DNA of 64,000 nt, taken from Euptelea pleiosperma (lineage: Eukaryota; Streptophyta; Magnoliopsida; Ranunculales; Eupteleaceae). The stretch spans positions 32,992,502 through 33,056,501 of the forward strand of contig CM068547.1 of assembly GCA_035048495.1 (NCBI GenBank). The letters are read 5' to 3'. This document shows, piece after piece, positions 1 to 10,259 of this stretch. The position numbers and the translations under genes are program-made. The notes under the pieces were generated by a model. The model had not been told where the DNA came from. It searched no databases and saw nothing but the letters and a program-made list of their open reading frames with translations. Numbering within the stretch: the first letter of the stretch is position 1; each line of letters begins with the position of its first letter.

Positions 1-117
1 TTTATTTTTATTTTTTAAGAGTTATTTAGTCGCTACACAATTTTGACTTTCCAATTGAATCTAAAAACATTTACTGAAACACAACTTGACTTGACGCATG
101 AACTCTCTCAAAGAGAA

Positions 118-416
118 CATTTAACGATGGACCATAGTGTAAGCCACGTGGCACACTATTACAAGCCAATGACCGTTTAAATGTTTGGCCCATCCCTCAA
201 TGGACTTATATAACAAAAATCCGCCTAATTAGCGATTTTTAACCTTTTGATCATAGTGCTCAAAATCCAAAGTTAAAAATAAACAAAGAAAAAGACTCTA
301 ATCCAACAGATAGAAATTATTAATCATGATGAGTTTTAGTATGTAGGTCCACCTACGGATGGGCCAAACATTCATGCAATCTGTGATTTCCAAGACTGCC
401 ATGTGGCACCAATTAT
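118..416. repeat. Copy of a dispersed inverted-repeat (MITE-like) family
   Basis: The two halves are roughly reverse complements around a centre near 270. The left half holds 'GCCACGTGGCACACT' and 'ATGTTTGGCCCATCC'; the right half holds 'GGATGGGCCAAACATTCAT' and 'GCCATGTGGCACC'. The same paired motifs recur at about ten other places in this window. There is no ORF. Exact ends and a target duplication could not be set, so the class is left open; a better preserved relative at 26832-27261 is of Mutator type. Confidence 0.6.
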
Positions 417-489
417 TTAGTGTCAAGATTTAATATTTGCAAAAAAAAAAATATTAATTAAAAGCTATCGTACTTACCCCATTATTAAA

Positions 490-905
490 AGAGTAAATAT
501 CGCATGGTCCATGCACGTGCATGGTTGTGTTTTTTTGTCGAAGGCCAAAAATGTACCTTGAGTTACGTGCAAAATAATGATCTTCCAATTCCACGGTTAA
601 AAACCAACTAATGAAAATGACTCCAATCAAATGCTTAGAAATAACTAATCAAGTTGGTTTTTTTGCATGTAGGTCCGCCTAGGGATGGGCCAGAAATCCA
701 TACGGTCAGTGGTCTGTAATAGTGTGCCATTTATTTCAAATAATGCTCAAAATCCATGGTTAAAAACAAACTATGAAAAAGACTTTAATCCAATGGATAC
801 AAATTACTAATGGATGAATTTTGGTATGTAGGTCCACCTAAGGATGGGCCAAACATCTATACCGTCGGTGGTCTCTAAAAGTATGCCACGTGTAAGGTGT
901 GCCAA
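490..905. repeat. Further copies of the same inverted-repeat family
   Basis: This stretch holds 'GGATGGGCCAGAAATCCATA' near 684 and 'GGATGGGCCAAACATCTATA' near 842, with 'TATGCCACGTGT' near 883. It looks like two partial copies in the same orientation. There is no coding potential. Confidence 0.5.
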
Positions 906-1096
906 GCGTCCCCTAGTACATGTAATAGAAGGTATCTGTAGTTGGTGTTGAACTCGTAAATCTGCAGCCCATGGTGCAGTATAGCTAGGGCATGTAATGG
1001 GAAGGATCTGACACAAGATCCGACCAGACTCAAACTCGTACTTTGCGGGCTTGGATCCTTGTAGACTCACGGGCTGTTCTTTGATGCAGCCTTCTG

Positions 1097-1457
1097 TATC
1101 AAAATTTTGATGCAGAAGTCCCTCAAATTGCAACGTAATAGAATCGTTCGGGCCCACTTGCCACTTGAATGTCTGGCCCACACTATGATAGACCTTCACA
1201 CCAAAAATCAGTGTGATTGGTGATTTCTAGCCATAGGATATGAGCACTTTTTCATCATGGGCTTTATGAACAGGTCTGAGTTAGTTCCAAGCCCATGATG
1301 AAAAAAGTGCTCAAATCCAATGGCTAAAAATCACTAAATCATACTGATTTTTGGTGTGTGGGTCCACCAGGATGTGGGCGAAACATTCATGGAGGCAGTG
1401 GGCCCGAAAGAGTACTACGTGGCAAATTTTGATGCAGAAGTCGGTATCATAGATTTT
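1097..1457. repeat. Inverted-repeat element, subfamily with a long central palindrome
   Basis: The centre (about 1232-1315) reads 'AGCACTTTTTCATCATGGGC' and then its near reverse complement. Outward from it lie matching arms with 'AATCAGTGTGATTGGTGATT' on the left and its counterpart on the right. The words 'TTTTGATGCAGAAGTC' occur at both edges in the same orientation, which may reflect a target duplication longer than usual. A close relative sits at 9417-9745. No ORF. Confidence 0.6.
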
Positions 1458-2080
1458 TCCTAGACTCAAACTCATACACAAGATCCGGCGAAGGATGTAC
1501 TTAGTATGGATTCAATGCGAACCTGTTATATGATCCCTATTTATAGATGTTCACTTGACGCTTGAGTAGTGGGGACACGTGGTCAACACATAACTCTTTG
1601 AATCTCTGATCTCATTTAATTACATTTCGTTAATGGCCGTTGGCAGCCGTGGCAATTTTTTAGTCCCTTGATCATTTAATCTGTTAGGACATGCATCTCG
1701 GGGGGCTCGCGCCAGATACTTCTCCGTTGTATAGCTCATTGCATCCAACAACAAAAAATAAACATCAGGAGTGGCTAATACTCTTATCCCTATCAATGGC
1801 TTTATGGAGGGGAGCCAGGGGGGAAGAGTATGGGGGACCAATGGCTTTAAGATGTCTGTACAACAAGCTGGAAGAGAACCATCCAACTTCAGAGGACTTT
1901 TTTTGAACAGAAGTCTTTGTGCATCCCATTTCGATCTCCGGGGCTCCAAAAAACCATGTTGGATTGCTCGCTGGAGAGCCCACCGGACCCGCTAGAGCTT
2001 CTTCTGCGGTGTTTTACTTTGGGATCCTCCTGCCAAAATGCATTGGTTAATAATTTCATTTAATTTTTTTTTCCTCGTCA
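1458..2080. other. Intergenic stretch, no gene recognised
   Basis: Short ORFs occur on both strands here, but none resembles a known family and none has a plausible splice or promoter context. I see no repeat boundary. Confidence 0.4.
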
Positions 2081-2245
2081 CTTTATATATATTGTTTCCC
2101 TTACCAAATAAACATGTGCCTCATGTTCTATGTAGGCATAATTTAGTTCTGAATATACCATATTGTGTTGGAAAACGACACACCAGGTGTCGTTTTTTTG
2201 CCACACACCACCTGAATTTTTTTTGGGAGACAAAAACCCTAATTT
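2081..2245. repeat. First unit of a 165-bp tandem duplication
   Basis: The unit runs from 'CTTTATATATATTGTTTCCC' to 'CAAAAACCCTAATTT' and is followed directly by a second copy at 2246-2410 with the same length. I see one base difference between them (a C/G change after the run of T). Each unit holds a 10-bp hairpin, AAAACGACAC / GTGTCGTTTT, with a 5-base loop. ORFs that cross the duplication are internally repeated for this reason only. Confidence 0.9.
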
Positions 2246-2410
2246 CTTTATATATATTGTTTCCCTTACCAAATAAACATGTGCCTCATGTTCTATGTAG
2301 GCATAATTTAGTTCTGAATATACCATATTGTGTTGGAAAACGACACACCAGGTGTCGTTTTTTTGGCACACACCACCTGAATTTTTTTTGGGAGACAAAA
2401 ACCCTAATTT
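2246..2410. repeat. Second unit of the 165-bp tandem duplication
   Basis: Nearly identical to 2081-2245. The right edge runs into an LTR-like segment (2411-2530), so the duplicated unit may itself be part of an LTR. Confidence 0.9.
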
Positions 2411-2530
2411 CTTTTGCCCGTGGACGTACCCTCAATCTAGATGGAACCACGTAAAAATCTGTGTTATGGTTGTTTGTCTCTGTCTTTTGTTTGTAACTTC
2501 TCAAAACAAGGAAAAATCTAACCAAAATCT
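2411..2530 (+). mobile_element. Probable copia LTR fragment (R-U5 part)
   Basis: The string 'GCCCGTGGACGTA' followed after about 20 bases by 'AACCACGTAAA' and a T/G-rich tail is typical of the 3' half of plant copia LTRs. A related segment is at 6110-6345. No internal region, primer site or partner LTR is adjacent, so this is a solo LTR or a fragment. Confidence 0.4.
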
Positions 2531-3229
2531 CTCTCAACATTCAAATCTCTCAAAAGGACACAAAAGAAAGGAAAAAAAACTGAATTTCATTTGATTAATA
2601 CAATGAATACAAAAAGTTAGCCAGAATGAATACAAGAAAGTAGCCAAAGAAACTGAATTACATTTGATTTGATGTACAAGAAGTATACAAGAAGTAGCCA
2701 CTCTCTCTCTCTCTCTCTCTCTCCCAATATATCTCCCAGCCTTCACCTTTTAGTAGCTAATTTTGCTGTGTGCAAATTTGTCCAGAATGCAAGAGTTGGC
2801 AAACATTTAATTTGCTGAACTCAGAAGGAGAAAAAAAATGTAGAAAGAAGGCAAATTTACAGAAATCCCAAACACTTGTATAAAAAGGAGAACCCAAAAC
2901 AACACAGACACCACTTCCCCTCACAGAAATCTATGGAAAAAAAAAAAGATGGTGCTGCTGCTTAAGAGCAATAGAGCAGCAGATACAAAGTATCCAAATT
3001 ACAGAAGCCTCTGGCGAACTGTTCATCATTTATCTGCAAGAGCAAGCACATTAGAGAAAAATTAGATTAACTTAAGAAGATCAACCTAATTTGATTCAAA
3101 AGAAGATGAATGACATTTGAACATATACCTCTTAAAATCAAGCTGATTGGATTCCATCTCTCTCCCAAGTCTCAGTCATGCCATGGAGCAGATTCTGATT
3201 TACACAGTATGACCCATCTTCTAAAACCC
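2531..3229 (-). other. 3' flank and probable 3' UTR of the CDC20 gene
   Basis: A/T-rich DNA without a coding signal. It includes a (CT)n run near 2700-2723. The CDC20 stop codon is at 3230-3232, so the transcript end should lie in the right part of this interval. I could not pick a polyadenylation site with confidence. Confidence 0.4.
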
Positions 3230-5005
3230 TCACCTGATGCGGTTTAGATTAGCAAACGGCTCCGGATTGGTTTTGGGTGCAGGCTTAGCCACTTCAGGAG
3301 TTCCAAACACATTCCAAAATCTTAGAGTTTCATCCCCTGCTGCAGATGCTACAGTGCACCCATCTGGGCTCTGAACAGAATTCATGAAAATAAGATCAGA
3401 AAACATTTAGAGAATAAAAATTAAAAAACCCATCTAAGCCATGAACAAATTCAATTTCATCAATACCTGAGCCATGAACAAAACCCTCGAAGTGTGACCG
3501 GTAAGCTCCGCAATCTTAACCATGGATGGGTACTTCCAGAGAGTTAATTGGTTATGGGTGAACCCATGAGAGCTCAGAAGTTCTCGTTCATTCTTGTTCC
3601 ACAGCAAGGAACATACTTGCGAACCCGTATCGACCGAGTTCAAGCATGATCCAGTGTGTGTGTTCCAGAATTTGATGCAACGGTCTCCTCCACCTCCACC
3701 AGAAGCAAGCAAATTACCCTGGAAAGGACACCAAGCAAGGGCCTTCACCGCCGCCGTATGGTCCTCGAGCCTATGAAGCCATTGAGTCGGAGAATTCGGA
3801 GAATTCGCCGAGGCCATCGACCGATCCCATATGTGTAAGAGGTTATCGTTCCCTCCGCTTGCTAATTGCTGGCCTGAAGCTGACCATTTTAGTCCACAAA
3901 CCTCTTGATGGTGTCCCCTGTATGTATCGACAATGTGGGACCTAATTCTCACATCATTGTTGATAATCAGACCGTCCATTGATCCAGTTGTTAGTATGTG
4001 ATTGTTCCAATCAAGGGACCCCACTCGAGATCGGTGCCCACCTCGCAATGTTCTTAGTTGTCGATTGGCAGTTGTGTCCCATAGCTGAATATCAGAATTG
4101 TTCAATCCTACGCCTATGTGGCGTCCATCAGGAGCCCAACTCACACTAGTAATGGGCCCGTTGTCATCATCAACGGTCATAAGTTCGGAAGTAGATGAAT
4201 CTGAAGCATCCCACAAGTAAACTGTGTTTCCGAGGGCGATCGCGAGAACGTTGCCGCTACCCCAATCAAGCAAATTCAAGTAGTAATCATCGACAAGCTC
4301 AGGGGCATCCAATGTTCTCTCGGATGTCTGTATTCAATGAGATGATCAAACAAATCAGAACATGAACCAACAAAGCAGGAATTGAAGAATCAAGAAAAGA
4401 AAGAAGAGAAAACCCACTTGAGGAATGGATCTTCGAGGCTTTGCGGGTTTCGATTGGTGAACGGATGAGGAGGGTTCGGGGAAAAATGCCTCGACCGGAG
4501 TGGGTGGTTTGTTCTTGAAAGCAAGGATTCTGGTTCTGTTCATGTTGAAAGTCTCAGCTAGTTGTTTCCTGTAAGCCTCTTTCGACGGCGAACTCGCGAC
4601 CGGGTTTTCCTTACCTTTTCTTGCTTCGGTTAGCATGTAATGCGCAAAGTCGAAATCCATGGCAGATCGGTTCGGGATGAATCTGTCCAGCTGCAATTTT
4701 CATAGAAAAACCCAATCAAAACCCAGAAGAGAAAAACCCAGATTATAACGAAATTCAGAACCAGAAACCCAGATTTTAATGAGCTAGTCAGAACCCAGAA
4801 AAGAGAAAAAAAAACCAGAAAACACAGAAATGAGATCAAGAACATGAAAAAAGCTCTGAAACGAATACAGAATCAAATGGGTATTGGAGAATTTGTATGA
4901 TCTACATACATTTTCACGGGAGTTTCTCTTATGGAGGATCTGTTCTTGAAGAGGGTATCTAGATTGGTTCTTGTTTGAAGAAGTGAAAGATCCTCCTGCA
5001 TCCAT
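3230..5005 (-). CDS. CDC20: CDC20-type WD40 activator of the anaphase-promoting complex, complete
   Basis: Four coding exons join in phase: 5005-4910, 4690-4418, 4327-3467 and 3370-3230, giving 456 residues, the usual size for plant CDC20. The ATG is at 5005 and the stop TGA at 3230. Visible motifs are the C-box DRFIPNR (residues 34-40), which docks on the APC/C, a KEN sequence (59-61), the [13 protein letters not shown] segment before the propeller, a seven-blade WD40 propeller starting at about residue 130 ([20 protein letters not shown]), and a C-terminal Ile-Arg tail (last residues NLNRIR). By family knowledge the protein recruits D-box and KEN substrates such as cyclins to the APC/C ubiquitin ligase at metaphase and is held by the spindle checkpoint. 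The 5' leader holds a (CT)n tract. All introns are short and GT-AG. FZR/CCS52 paralogues are less likely because the exon layout and the N-terminal KEN and C-box order fit CDC20. Confidence 0.96.
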
Positions 5006-5211
5006 GATGTTAGCAAAGAAAAAAAAACGAACAAGAAAAAGAAAAATAAACAGAGAAGAAGAAGATAGCCTGCAAAACAGAGAATCAGATTAAACAGGAA
5101 AATAAATAAAACTAAGCAAAACCAGAAATAATTTGCAGAACTCAAGCGAAAGTGAGAGCGAATGTGATGATCGATAGCGTTTTTCGTGATCTTTGAGCAG
5201 TGTTGAGCGCT

Positions 5212-5212
<1 letters not shown>

Positions 5213-5250
<38 letters not shown>
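5213..5250. repeat. (GA)n/(CT)n microsatellite in the CDC20 leader
   Basis: About 19 GA units on the plus strand. On the gene strand this is a pyrimidine (CT) tract roughly 210-245 bases upstream of the ATG, a position common for CT-rich stretches at plant transcription starts. Confidence 0.9.
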
Positions 5251-5254
<4 letters not shown>

Positions 5255-5469
5255 TTTTCAAAGACGTGGGGAGGTTTCACTAATATACACATTTTTAAGC
5301 GGGGCACTGTTACCATCCTCCCTAGTGGGCATTGTCCTTATTGTCGTCCCTAGATCGAACCCGTTGCTATCCCTTAAGATTCACACTACACAAACTCGAA
5401 GTACATCTAACAGTATAGAGTCAGGGATGATGAAGCTACAGTATCGTCTTCGGGATGATGCTATCATAT

Positions 5470-5545
5470 AACGGCTATATTCTAATTTGGGAGATAATTT
5501 ATTTTACAAAAAGTCGCAACGGCTATATTATCACAGGGATCCGTT
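5470..5545 (-). promoter_or_regulatory. Cluster of AACGG motifs, candidate M-phase (MSA) elements
   Basis: AACGGCTA occurs at 5470-5477 and again at 5518-5525, and CCGTT (AACGG on the other strand) at 5541-5545. The cluster lies about 465-540 bases upstream of the CDC20 ATG. Plant G2/M genes are controlled by MYB3R proteins that bind MSA elements with an AACGG core. The motif count is seen directly; its function here is inferred. Confidence 0.45.
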
Positions 5546-5724
5546 GTGACTTGGGCGCTTTGACCAAAATGCCCCCATGATTTACCAAAATCATTTTCGT
5601 ACCACAAATTATTATTAGGTGATGCACTTCTTGATGCGTACCGCTGCGCTCGCTCAGGGCTTCATGAAATCCGTGCCGCAAATCAGTGGTGTCAGTGCCT
5701 CGTCGGACTGGTGCCAGCTCTCAG

Positions 5725-6010
5725 GAGTAGAACTTTGCTGACGGACACAGTATAGCCACGTGGCATACTGTTAGAGAACTCTGATCATATGGATGTTTGG
5801 CCCTACAGACCAAAAATCAGCCTGATTAGTGATTCCACGGTTAAAAATCCACCCATGAAGACGGACTAAAATCCAACGCTTAGAAATCACTAATCAAGCT
5901 AATTTTAGTATCTAGGTCCACCCGAGGATGGACGAAACATCCATACGATCAGTTGCCTCTAAGAGTATGCCAGGTGGCTCATAGTGTGGTCTGTCAGCAA
6001 ATTTCTACTC
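5725..6010. mobile_element. MITE with GAGTAGAACTTTGCTGA-type terminal repeats
   Basis: The left end reads GAGTAGAACTTTGCTGAC; the right end is its reverse complement with one change. Inside, 'TGGATGTTTGGCC' and 'GGATGGACGAAACATCCATA' mark the two arms. The flanks show an imperfect 9-base match (agctctcag / ggctcccag, one base offset). A better kept copy at 26832-27261 has a perfect 9-bp target duplication, which points to the Mutator superfamily. Non-coding. Confidence 0.75.
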
Positions 6011-6109
6011 GGGCTCCCAGACGGCACAGGTTCCATGATCTGCTCACGCACTTAACCATGATGGTTTAGAGCCTAGTTAGTAATTTCCTATTTTTACGGT
6101 TTGCTTCAC

Positions 6110-6345
6110 CTCTCAACATCTATATGGATCTACTCTTGGCACCAAAGATTGAGAGACCATTCTTTGTACTTTGTTTATTCAATAGTAAAGATCCGAACAT
6201 TATCGCCCGTGGACGTAGGTTTCGATCAAACCACGTAAATGTTTGTATTATTTGTTTGCTTTATTTGATTTCTCTTGTGTAAAGTGTGTTTATTAATTGT
6301 AATTGTCGTTCTTCGAGGGATCATTTGTGGGTTTTCCACAACACT
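6110..6345 (+). mobile_element. Copia LTR remnant
   Basis: It contains 'CGCCCGTGGACGTAGG' and 'AACCACGTAAATG', followed by a T/G-rich stretch and a possible end near 'TTTTCCACAACA'. This matches the layout of plant copia LTRs. No primer binding site follows, so it is a solo LTR or fragment. Confidence 0.5.
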
Positions 6346-6516
6346 ATGCTTGTATTTAGATGTGGGGATTGTGGATTCTCCGAAATGAGTCCAATTCTTT
6401 AACAAAAGCAAAACCCTCTGAAAATCTTGGACTCTATCGAGTAATATATCCTTGTTGCTCCCTCACAAAACAAGGATCCTCACCCCTTCGTTCGCAACCC
6501 CCCTATTGAATACTTA

Positions 6517-7010
6517 AAATGAACATAGATGCAACATGGAATCTATCGTGGGGCAGTTTTGACAATCTGCTTAGAAGGAGAAAATGCATTGTGGGCTTCT
6601 TTGTGGTAAAAACACTAACCACCTTCTTCATTGTAGAGCGACTAGAAAAGTTTGGGACCACTTTCCCTCTTTTTGGCATGGCGTGGATTATGACCGGATT
6701 TGTGAAGGATGCCTTCATAAGTTGGAACATTTTTCGTTGTGTGGTAGAAGAGTGGAACATTTTATCTTTCATGATTGTTTGAGGCTTATGGAAAGAAAGG
6801 AATGTTAAGACATCATCTTCTTCATTAAAGCTTAAATGTATTAGTGGTCGAAGTTATTCATGGAGAGCAAGGGTCTCGTCTTTGAGAATTTTGCTTTTAG
6901 GTAGGAGGCCTAGTAGGAGAAGAGAGATTAGTTTATTATTCTTTTTGAATGAATCTATACTTAAAAAAATTGTCTAATAAAAAGAGAAAAAAAGAAAAAG
7001 GAAAGGAGTG
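6517..7010 (+). mobile_element. 5'-truncated LINE (L1 type), 3' end only
   Basis: Around 6580-6680 the plus strand encodes, with frameshifts, a degenerate zinc-ribbon typical of LINE C-termini (CGKNTNHLLHCRATRKVWDH), followed by the LWKERN motif near 6785. An A-rich tail sits at about 6965-7005. This layout matches the end of the larger LINE at 32138. Non-functional. Confidence 0.7.
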
Positions 7011-7319
7011 CACCTAAGTAAAATGTCATTTGGGGCGCTTGATGGATCATCATAGACTTCTCAAACAATCCTACAGATGAGTTCTAAGCCAATGCTGAAA
7101 ATCACTCAAATCCAACAGTCAGAAATCATCGATCAAGTTGATTTTTGGTGTGTAGGTCCAACAAGGGATGGGCCAAACATTCATAGGGTCAGTGGTTCAT
7201 ATGTCTACGTGGCGAGGTGACCACCGAGTTTCCGAGCTAACCCAAAATTCAGTTTCTTCGCCCAGGTGTTTGTTTATCTTCCCCTTAGATTTCACCCAAA
7301 CACTGCGACCATTTGCTCA

Positions 7320-7525
7320 TCATCATCTACACCCTATCCCAAATGTTTGGGGTCGGCAACATGAATCTTATTTTCCGTGAACTGTATACATGGCCCACCA
7401 ACTAATCAATCTCCACCATCCAATTAGTGAGGCTGCTTGTACAGTCTTTTTAGTGCTTGCAGTATCAAGCCCAACTATTTAGGGTCAGCAACATAAATCC
7501 TATTTCGCCATTCAACTCTATTTAA
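7320..7525. repeat. Dispersed repeat with 'TTTGGGGTCGGCAACATGAA' motif
   Basis: Two related stretches, 'CCCAAATGTTTGGGGTCGGC' near 7336 and 'CCAACTATTTAGGGTCAGCA' near 7472, both followed by 'ACAT(G/A)AATC'. Such hairpin-forming words are common at the 3' end of plant RTE-like LINEs. Assignment to that class is from memory and uncertain. Confidence 0.4.
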
Positions 7526-7577
7526 AGTTACATCTTCTGTCAAGGCTAATAAAGAATAGAAAATAAATTACTTGTCG

Positions 7578-9053
7578 CTATGATCTGAAAATCAAAGTTT
7601 TTATGGTGTTTACAATGACTCGAGGACCGAGAGTCGCATCAACCTTAAGTATCCCTTCAGCATTATCGATCTGAATCAAGTCCAATTGCGACTGCAATAG
7701 CGTGGCAGGCATGAAATGCTTTCCTTCCTCCGCCCTTCTCTTAAGCCGAGCAGCTATCACCTCCATCGGCGCCTCCAAGTAAACAAACTTAACCATACCA
7801 GCATAGCTCCCCGGCTTATAATTCGCGTCCGCCGACCTGAGAATCTCTCTGTAACTCTTCTGCAGAGCTGAACATCCAAGAATAACAGTTTTTTCACTGC
7901 TTATGGACATCCTGAGAGTGTCACGCAGTGTTCGAAGCCATGGTATCCGGTCTTCCTCGGATAGAGGAATCCCTCTACTCATCTTCTCTGCATTATTTGT
8001 TCAAAGAATATTTATAAGAAGTTAATGGGCATTTAATGAACCCGGATTCGCCGTTTGTTCATATTCAAAACCAATAAATCAAGTATGTTCTACTAATAAC
8101 ATTGGGTTTAAATTTATGGAACCTTTGTTTGCCTGTGGATGGAAATCATCGGCGTCAAGAAAGCTACAATCCATGGCCTTCGCGAGCATCTCGCCAATGG
8201 TACTGTTAAAGAGAACAATTTAGAACTCTCAAGGCTTTTTCGAAATATAACCAAGGTTTTAAATGGTCTGTTATAACGGTATAACGATTCCATAGCGGTT
8301 ACCGTTATGACCCTTCAGAATATTAATATTTTTTCAAAAATACCTCGATAACAGAAAAAAATTGGCTGTTTTTTTTCAAAAATAATGGCCGTTATAACGG
8401 AAATAACGGTTTTTTTTTTTGGTAAAAAAAATGTTAGAAGGGTAAATAACGTAATGGGGTTGGGTCATTACCATTCTAATGACCCTAATTACCGTTATAA
8501 CTGCTGTTTTATAAATCATGGCCGCTATAATCATTAATAAACCAAGTCATAGCAACCAGTTCATTGTTCCCCTGTTATTAGAAGGGCCGGACTCGGCCCA
8601 GCTGAGTCAGGCTGACTCGGTAGATGAAAGGTTGACTCAGCCAACACAAATGAGATTTATCTGCTGCCTAGTTACTTACTACAAGCTAGGTCGAAGAACA
8701 AGATGATCAGACGATTCTCGATCATTCTTTCGTGGAGAGAGCTGATCGTCAGATTGCATTTGGCAATGGTGGGGTCCTAAATGAATGGATGGATGATAAA
8801 GGAAATGTATAAATAGATGTAGAAAGAAAAGGCCTTACGATTTTCCAGAGCCACTAACCCCCATGAGCACAAGAGCAGCCAATCCTGATGAAATTCAAAC
8901 AACAAATCAACAAGAAAAACCTGGTTTCGCTATCTACAAGGAAGATTTTTGAAGAAAAAGAAAAAAAAAAAGAGGAAGAGGAAGAATCAATCAATGAACC
9001 AAAAAAAAAACCCTCTTACCTTTGTTGTTGAGATCATCGGAGGAAGAAGCCAT
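7578..9053 (-). CDS. Gluconokinase (shikimate-kinase-like P-loop family), complete
   Basis: Four exons join in phase: 9053-9020, 8884-8839, 8202-8123 and 7987-7578, 570 coding bases, 189 residues. Start ATG at 9053, stop TAG at 7578-7580. The enzyme phosphorylates D-gluconate to 6-phosphogluconate with ATP, feeding the oxidative pentose phosphate pathway. Motifs: P-loop GVSGSGKS (residues 20-27), the substrate-binding DADDFHP (43-49), MSRGIPLSEEDRIPWL, the CSALQKSYREILR segment, and the lid region RAEEGKHFMPATLLQSQ. Length and order match plant gluconokinases. There is no obvious transit peptide, so a cytosolic location is likely. An alternative, shikimate kinase, is excluded by the HFMPxxLLQSQ and SALQKxYR signatures. 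The intron between exons 2 and 3 carries a dispersed repeat. Confidence 0.95.
8236..8520. repeat. Dispersed repeat with CGTTATAACGG words inside a gluconokinase intron
   Basis: The palindromic core GTTATAACGG recurs near 8270, 8393 and, inverted, near 8492. Related words (CCGTTATAACAGCTGTTATA) occur inside the Helitron at about 20410. Edges look like imperfect inverted repeats, suggesting a small non-autonomous DNA transposon, but no target duplication was found. Confidence 0.45.
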
Positions 9054-9189
9054 TGAAGGATTGATTCGATGGATCAAATCTCTGTCAAATTTCAACAAAC
9101 AACACAGCCCACCAATTGAGCCTTAAAACTTGAAACAAAAGACAAAAAGTCAAAGACGCATTTAGAAGAGTAAACCTTCGCTCACACCC

Positions 9190-9416
9190 CGCTATGAGCG
9201 AAGCTGATCATAGTCCACAGTACGAGCCACGTGGCACACTCTTAGAGGGCGCTGATCGTATGGATGTTTGGCCAATCACTAGGCGGACCTGCAATCCAAA
9301 AATCAGCCTGATTAGTGATTTACAACCTTTGGATCTTTGCACCCAAATAATGCTCAAATTCCTACTGTTAAAATCAATCCATGAAAATAAGTTCAATCCA
9401 ACGCTTAGAAATCACT
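9190..9416. repeat. Left half of an inverted-repeat MITE, cut by another element
   Basis: It carries the family words GCCACGTGGCACACTCTTA and TATGGATGTTTGGCC, then proceeds to 'CCAACGCTTAGAAATCACT', which in the intact copy at 5725-6010 lies past the centre. At 9417 it switches directly to the start of the next element. Confidence 0.6.
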
Positions 9417-9745
9417 GATACAGAAGTCCCTCAAATTGCCACTCGGCACTCACTTTGGGGCCCACTGACATGAACATTCAGCCCACACTTTGGTCGACCT
9501 TACACAACAAAAATTAGTGTGATTGTTGAATTTAGCCATTGGATTTGAGCTCTTTTTCATCATGGGCTTGGAACAAATCCATAGGCCTGTTAATATTAAT
9601 GAAATCATGACGAAAAGCAGCTTGAATCCAACTGCTAGAAATCACAATTACGCTGATTTTTGGTGTCTAGGTCGGTGTGGGCCGAACGTTCATGGCCAGT
9701 GGGCCCAAAAGAGTGCCACACGCCAATTTGATAGACATCTGTATC
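9417..9745. mobile_element. Inverted-repeat MITE with GATACAGAAGTCCCTCAAATTG ends
   Basis: The left end GATACAGAAGTC-CCTCAAATTG matches the reverse complement of the right end (GATACAGATGTCTATCAAATTG). The interior matches the element at 1097-1457, including the TTTTTCATCATGGGC word. It sits exactly where the neighbouring copy at 9190-9416 is interrupted. No ORF. Confidence 0.7.
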
Positions 9746-9904
9746 AAAATTTTGATACAGAACTCTGTACTATATAACTCTCCACATCCAATTAACTTGC
9801 ATTGACATTTGAGACTGGGAATGTTTATGTTTTCGACGTGTCGACTCCAGCTAACATATCGCTGTACTGCACTTGAGAACAAAATCGCCATGTAACAACT
9901 GTAG

Positions 9905-10258
9905 CTCACTCTTTTGGCGAAAGCTAGCACCATTTTTATAATACTCGCCGATGCCGTCTGGGCCCACTGACCGCATGGATGTTTAGCCCACCACTTGGTG
10001 GAAGTACACGCCAAAAATCACCATCATCTATAATCTCTATCCATTAGATTTTAGTACTTTTTAAGGCGTGATTCTACCCATTGGATTCAAGCATTTTTTT
10101 AAGTACTAAAACCAACGGCTAAAAATCATCAAACAAGCTGATTTTTTGCTGTACGAATATGTACCAAGGGGTGGGCTAAACATCCATGCGGTCAGTAGGC
10201 CCAGATGGCAGCGGCAGTGAGTAACAAAAATGGTGCTAGCTTACGCCTAAAGAGTGAT
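9905..10258. mobile_element. Inverted-repeat MITE with long terminal repeats (GGCG(A/T)AAGCTAGCACC)
   Basis: The left end 'TCACTCTTTTGGCGAAAGC' and the reverse complement of the right end 'TCACTCTTTAGGCGTAAGC' match over about 35 bases through 'TAGCACCATTTTT'. Inner arms carry the shared 'CATGGATGTTTAGCCCACC' word. It is a third subfamily of the group. No coding content. Confidence 0.7.
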
Positions 10259-10259
10259 C

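Noticed and set aside
2038..2454. Internally repeated ORFs on both strands
   Set aside because: They arise from the 165-bp tandem DNA duplication; there is no family match and no gene context.
3594..3838. Plus-strand ORFs within the CDC20 gene
   Set aside because: They are shadows of the WD40 exon on the other strand.
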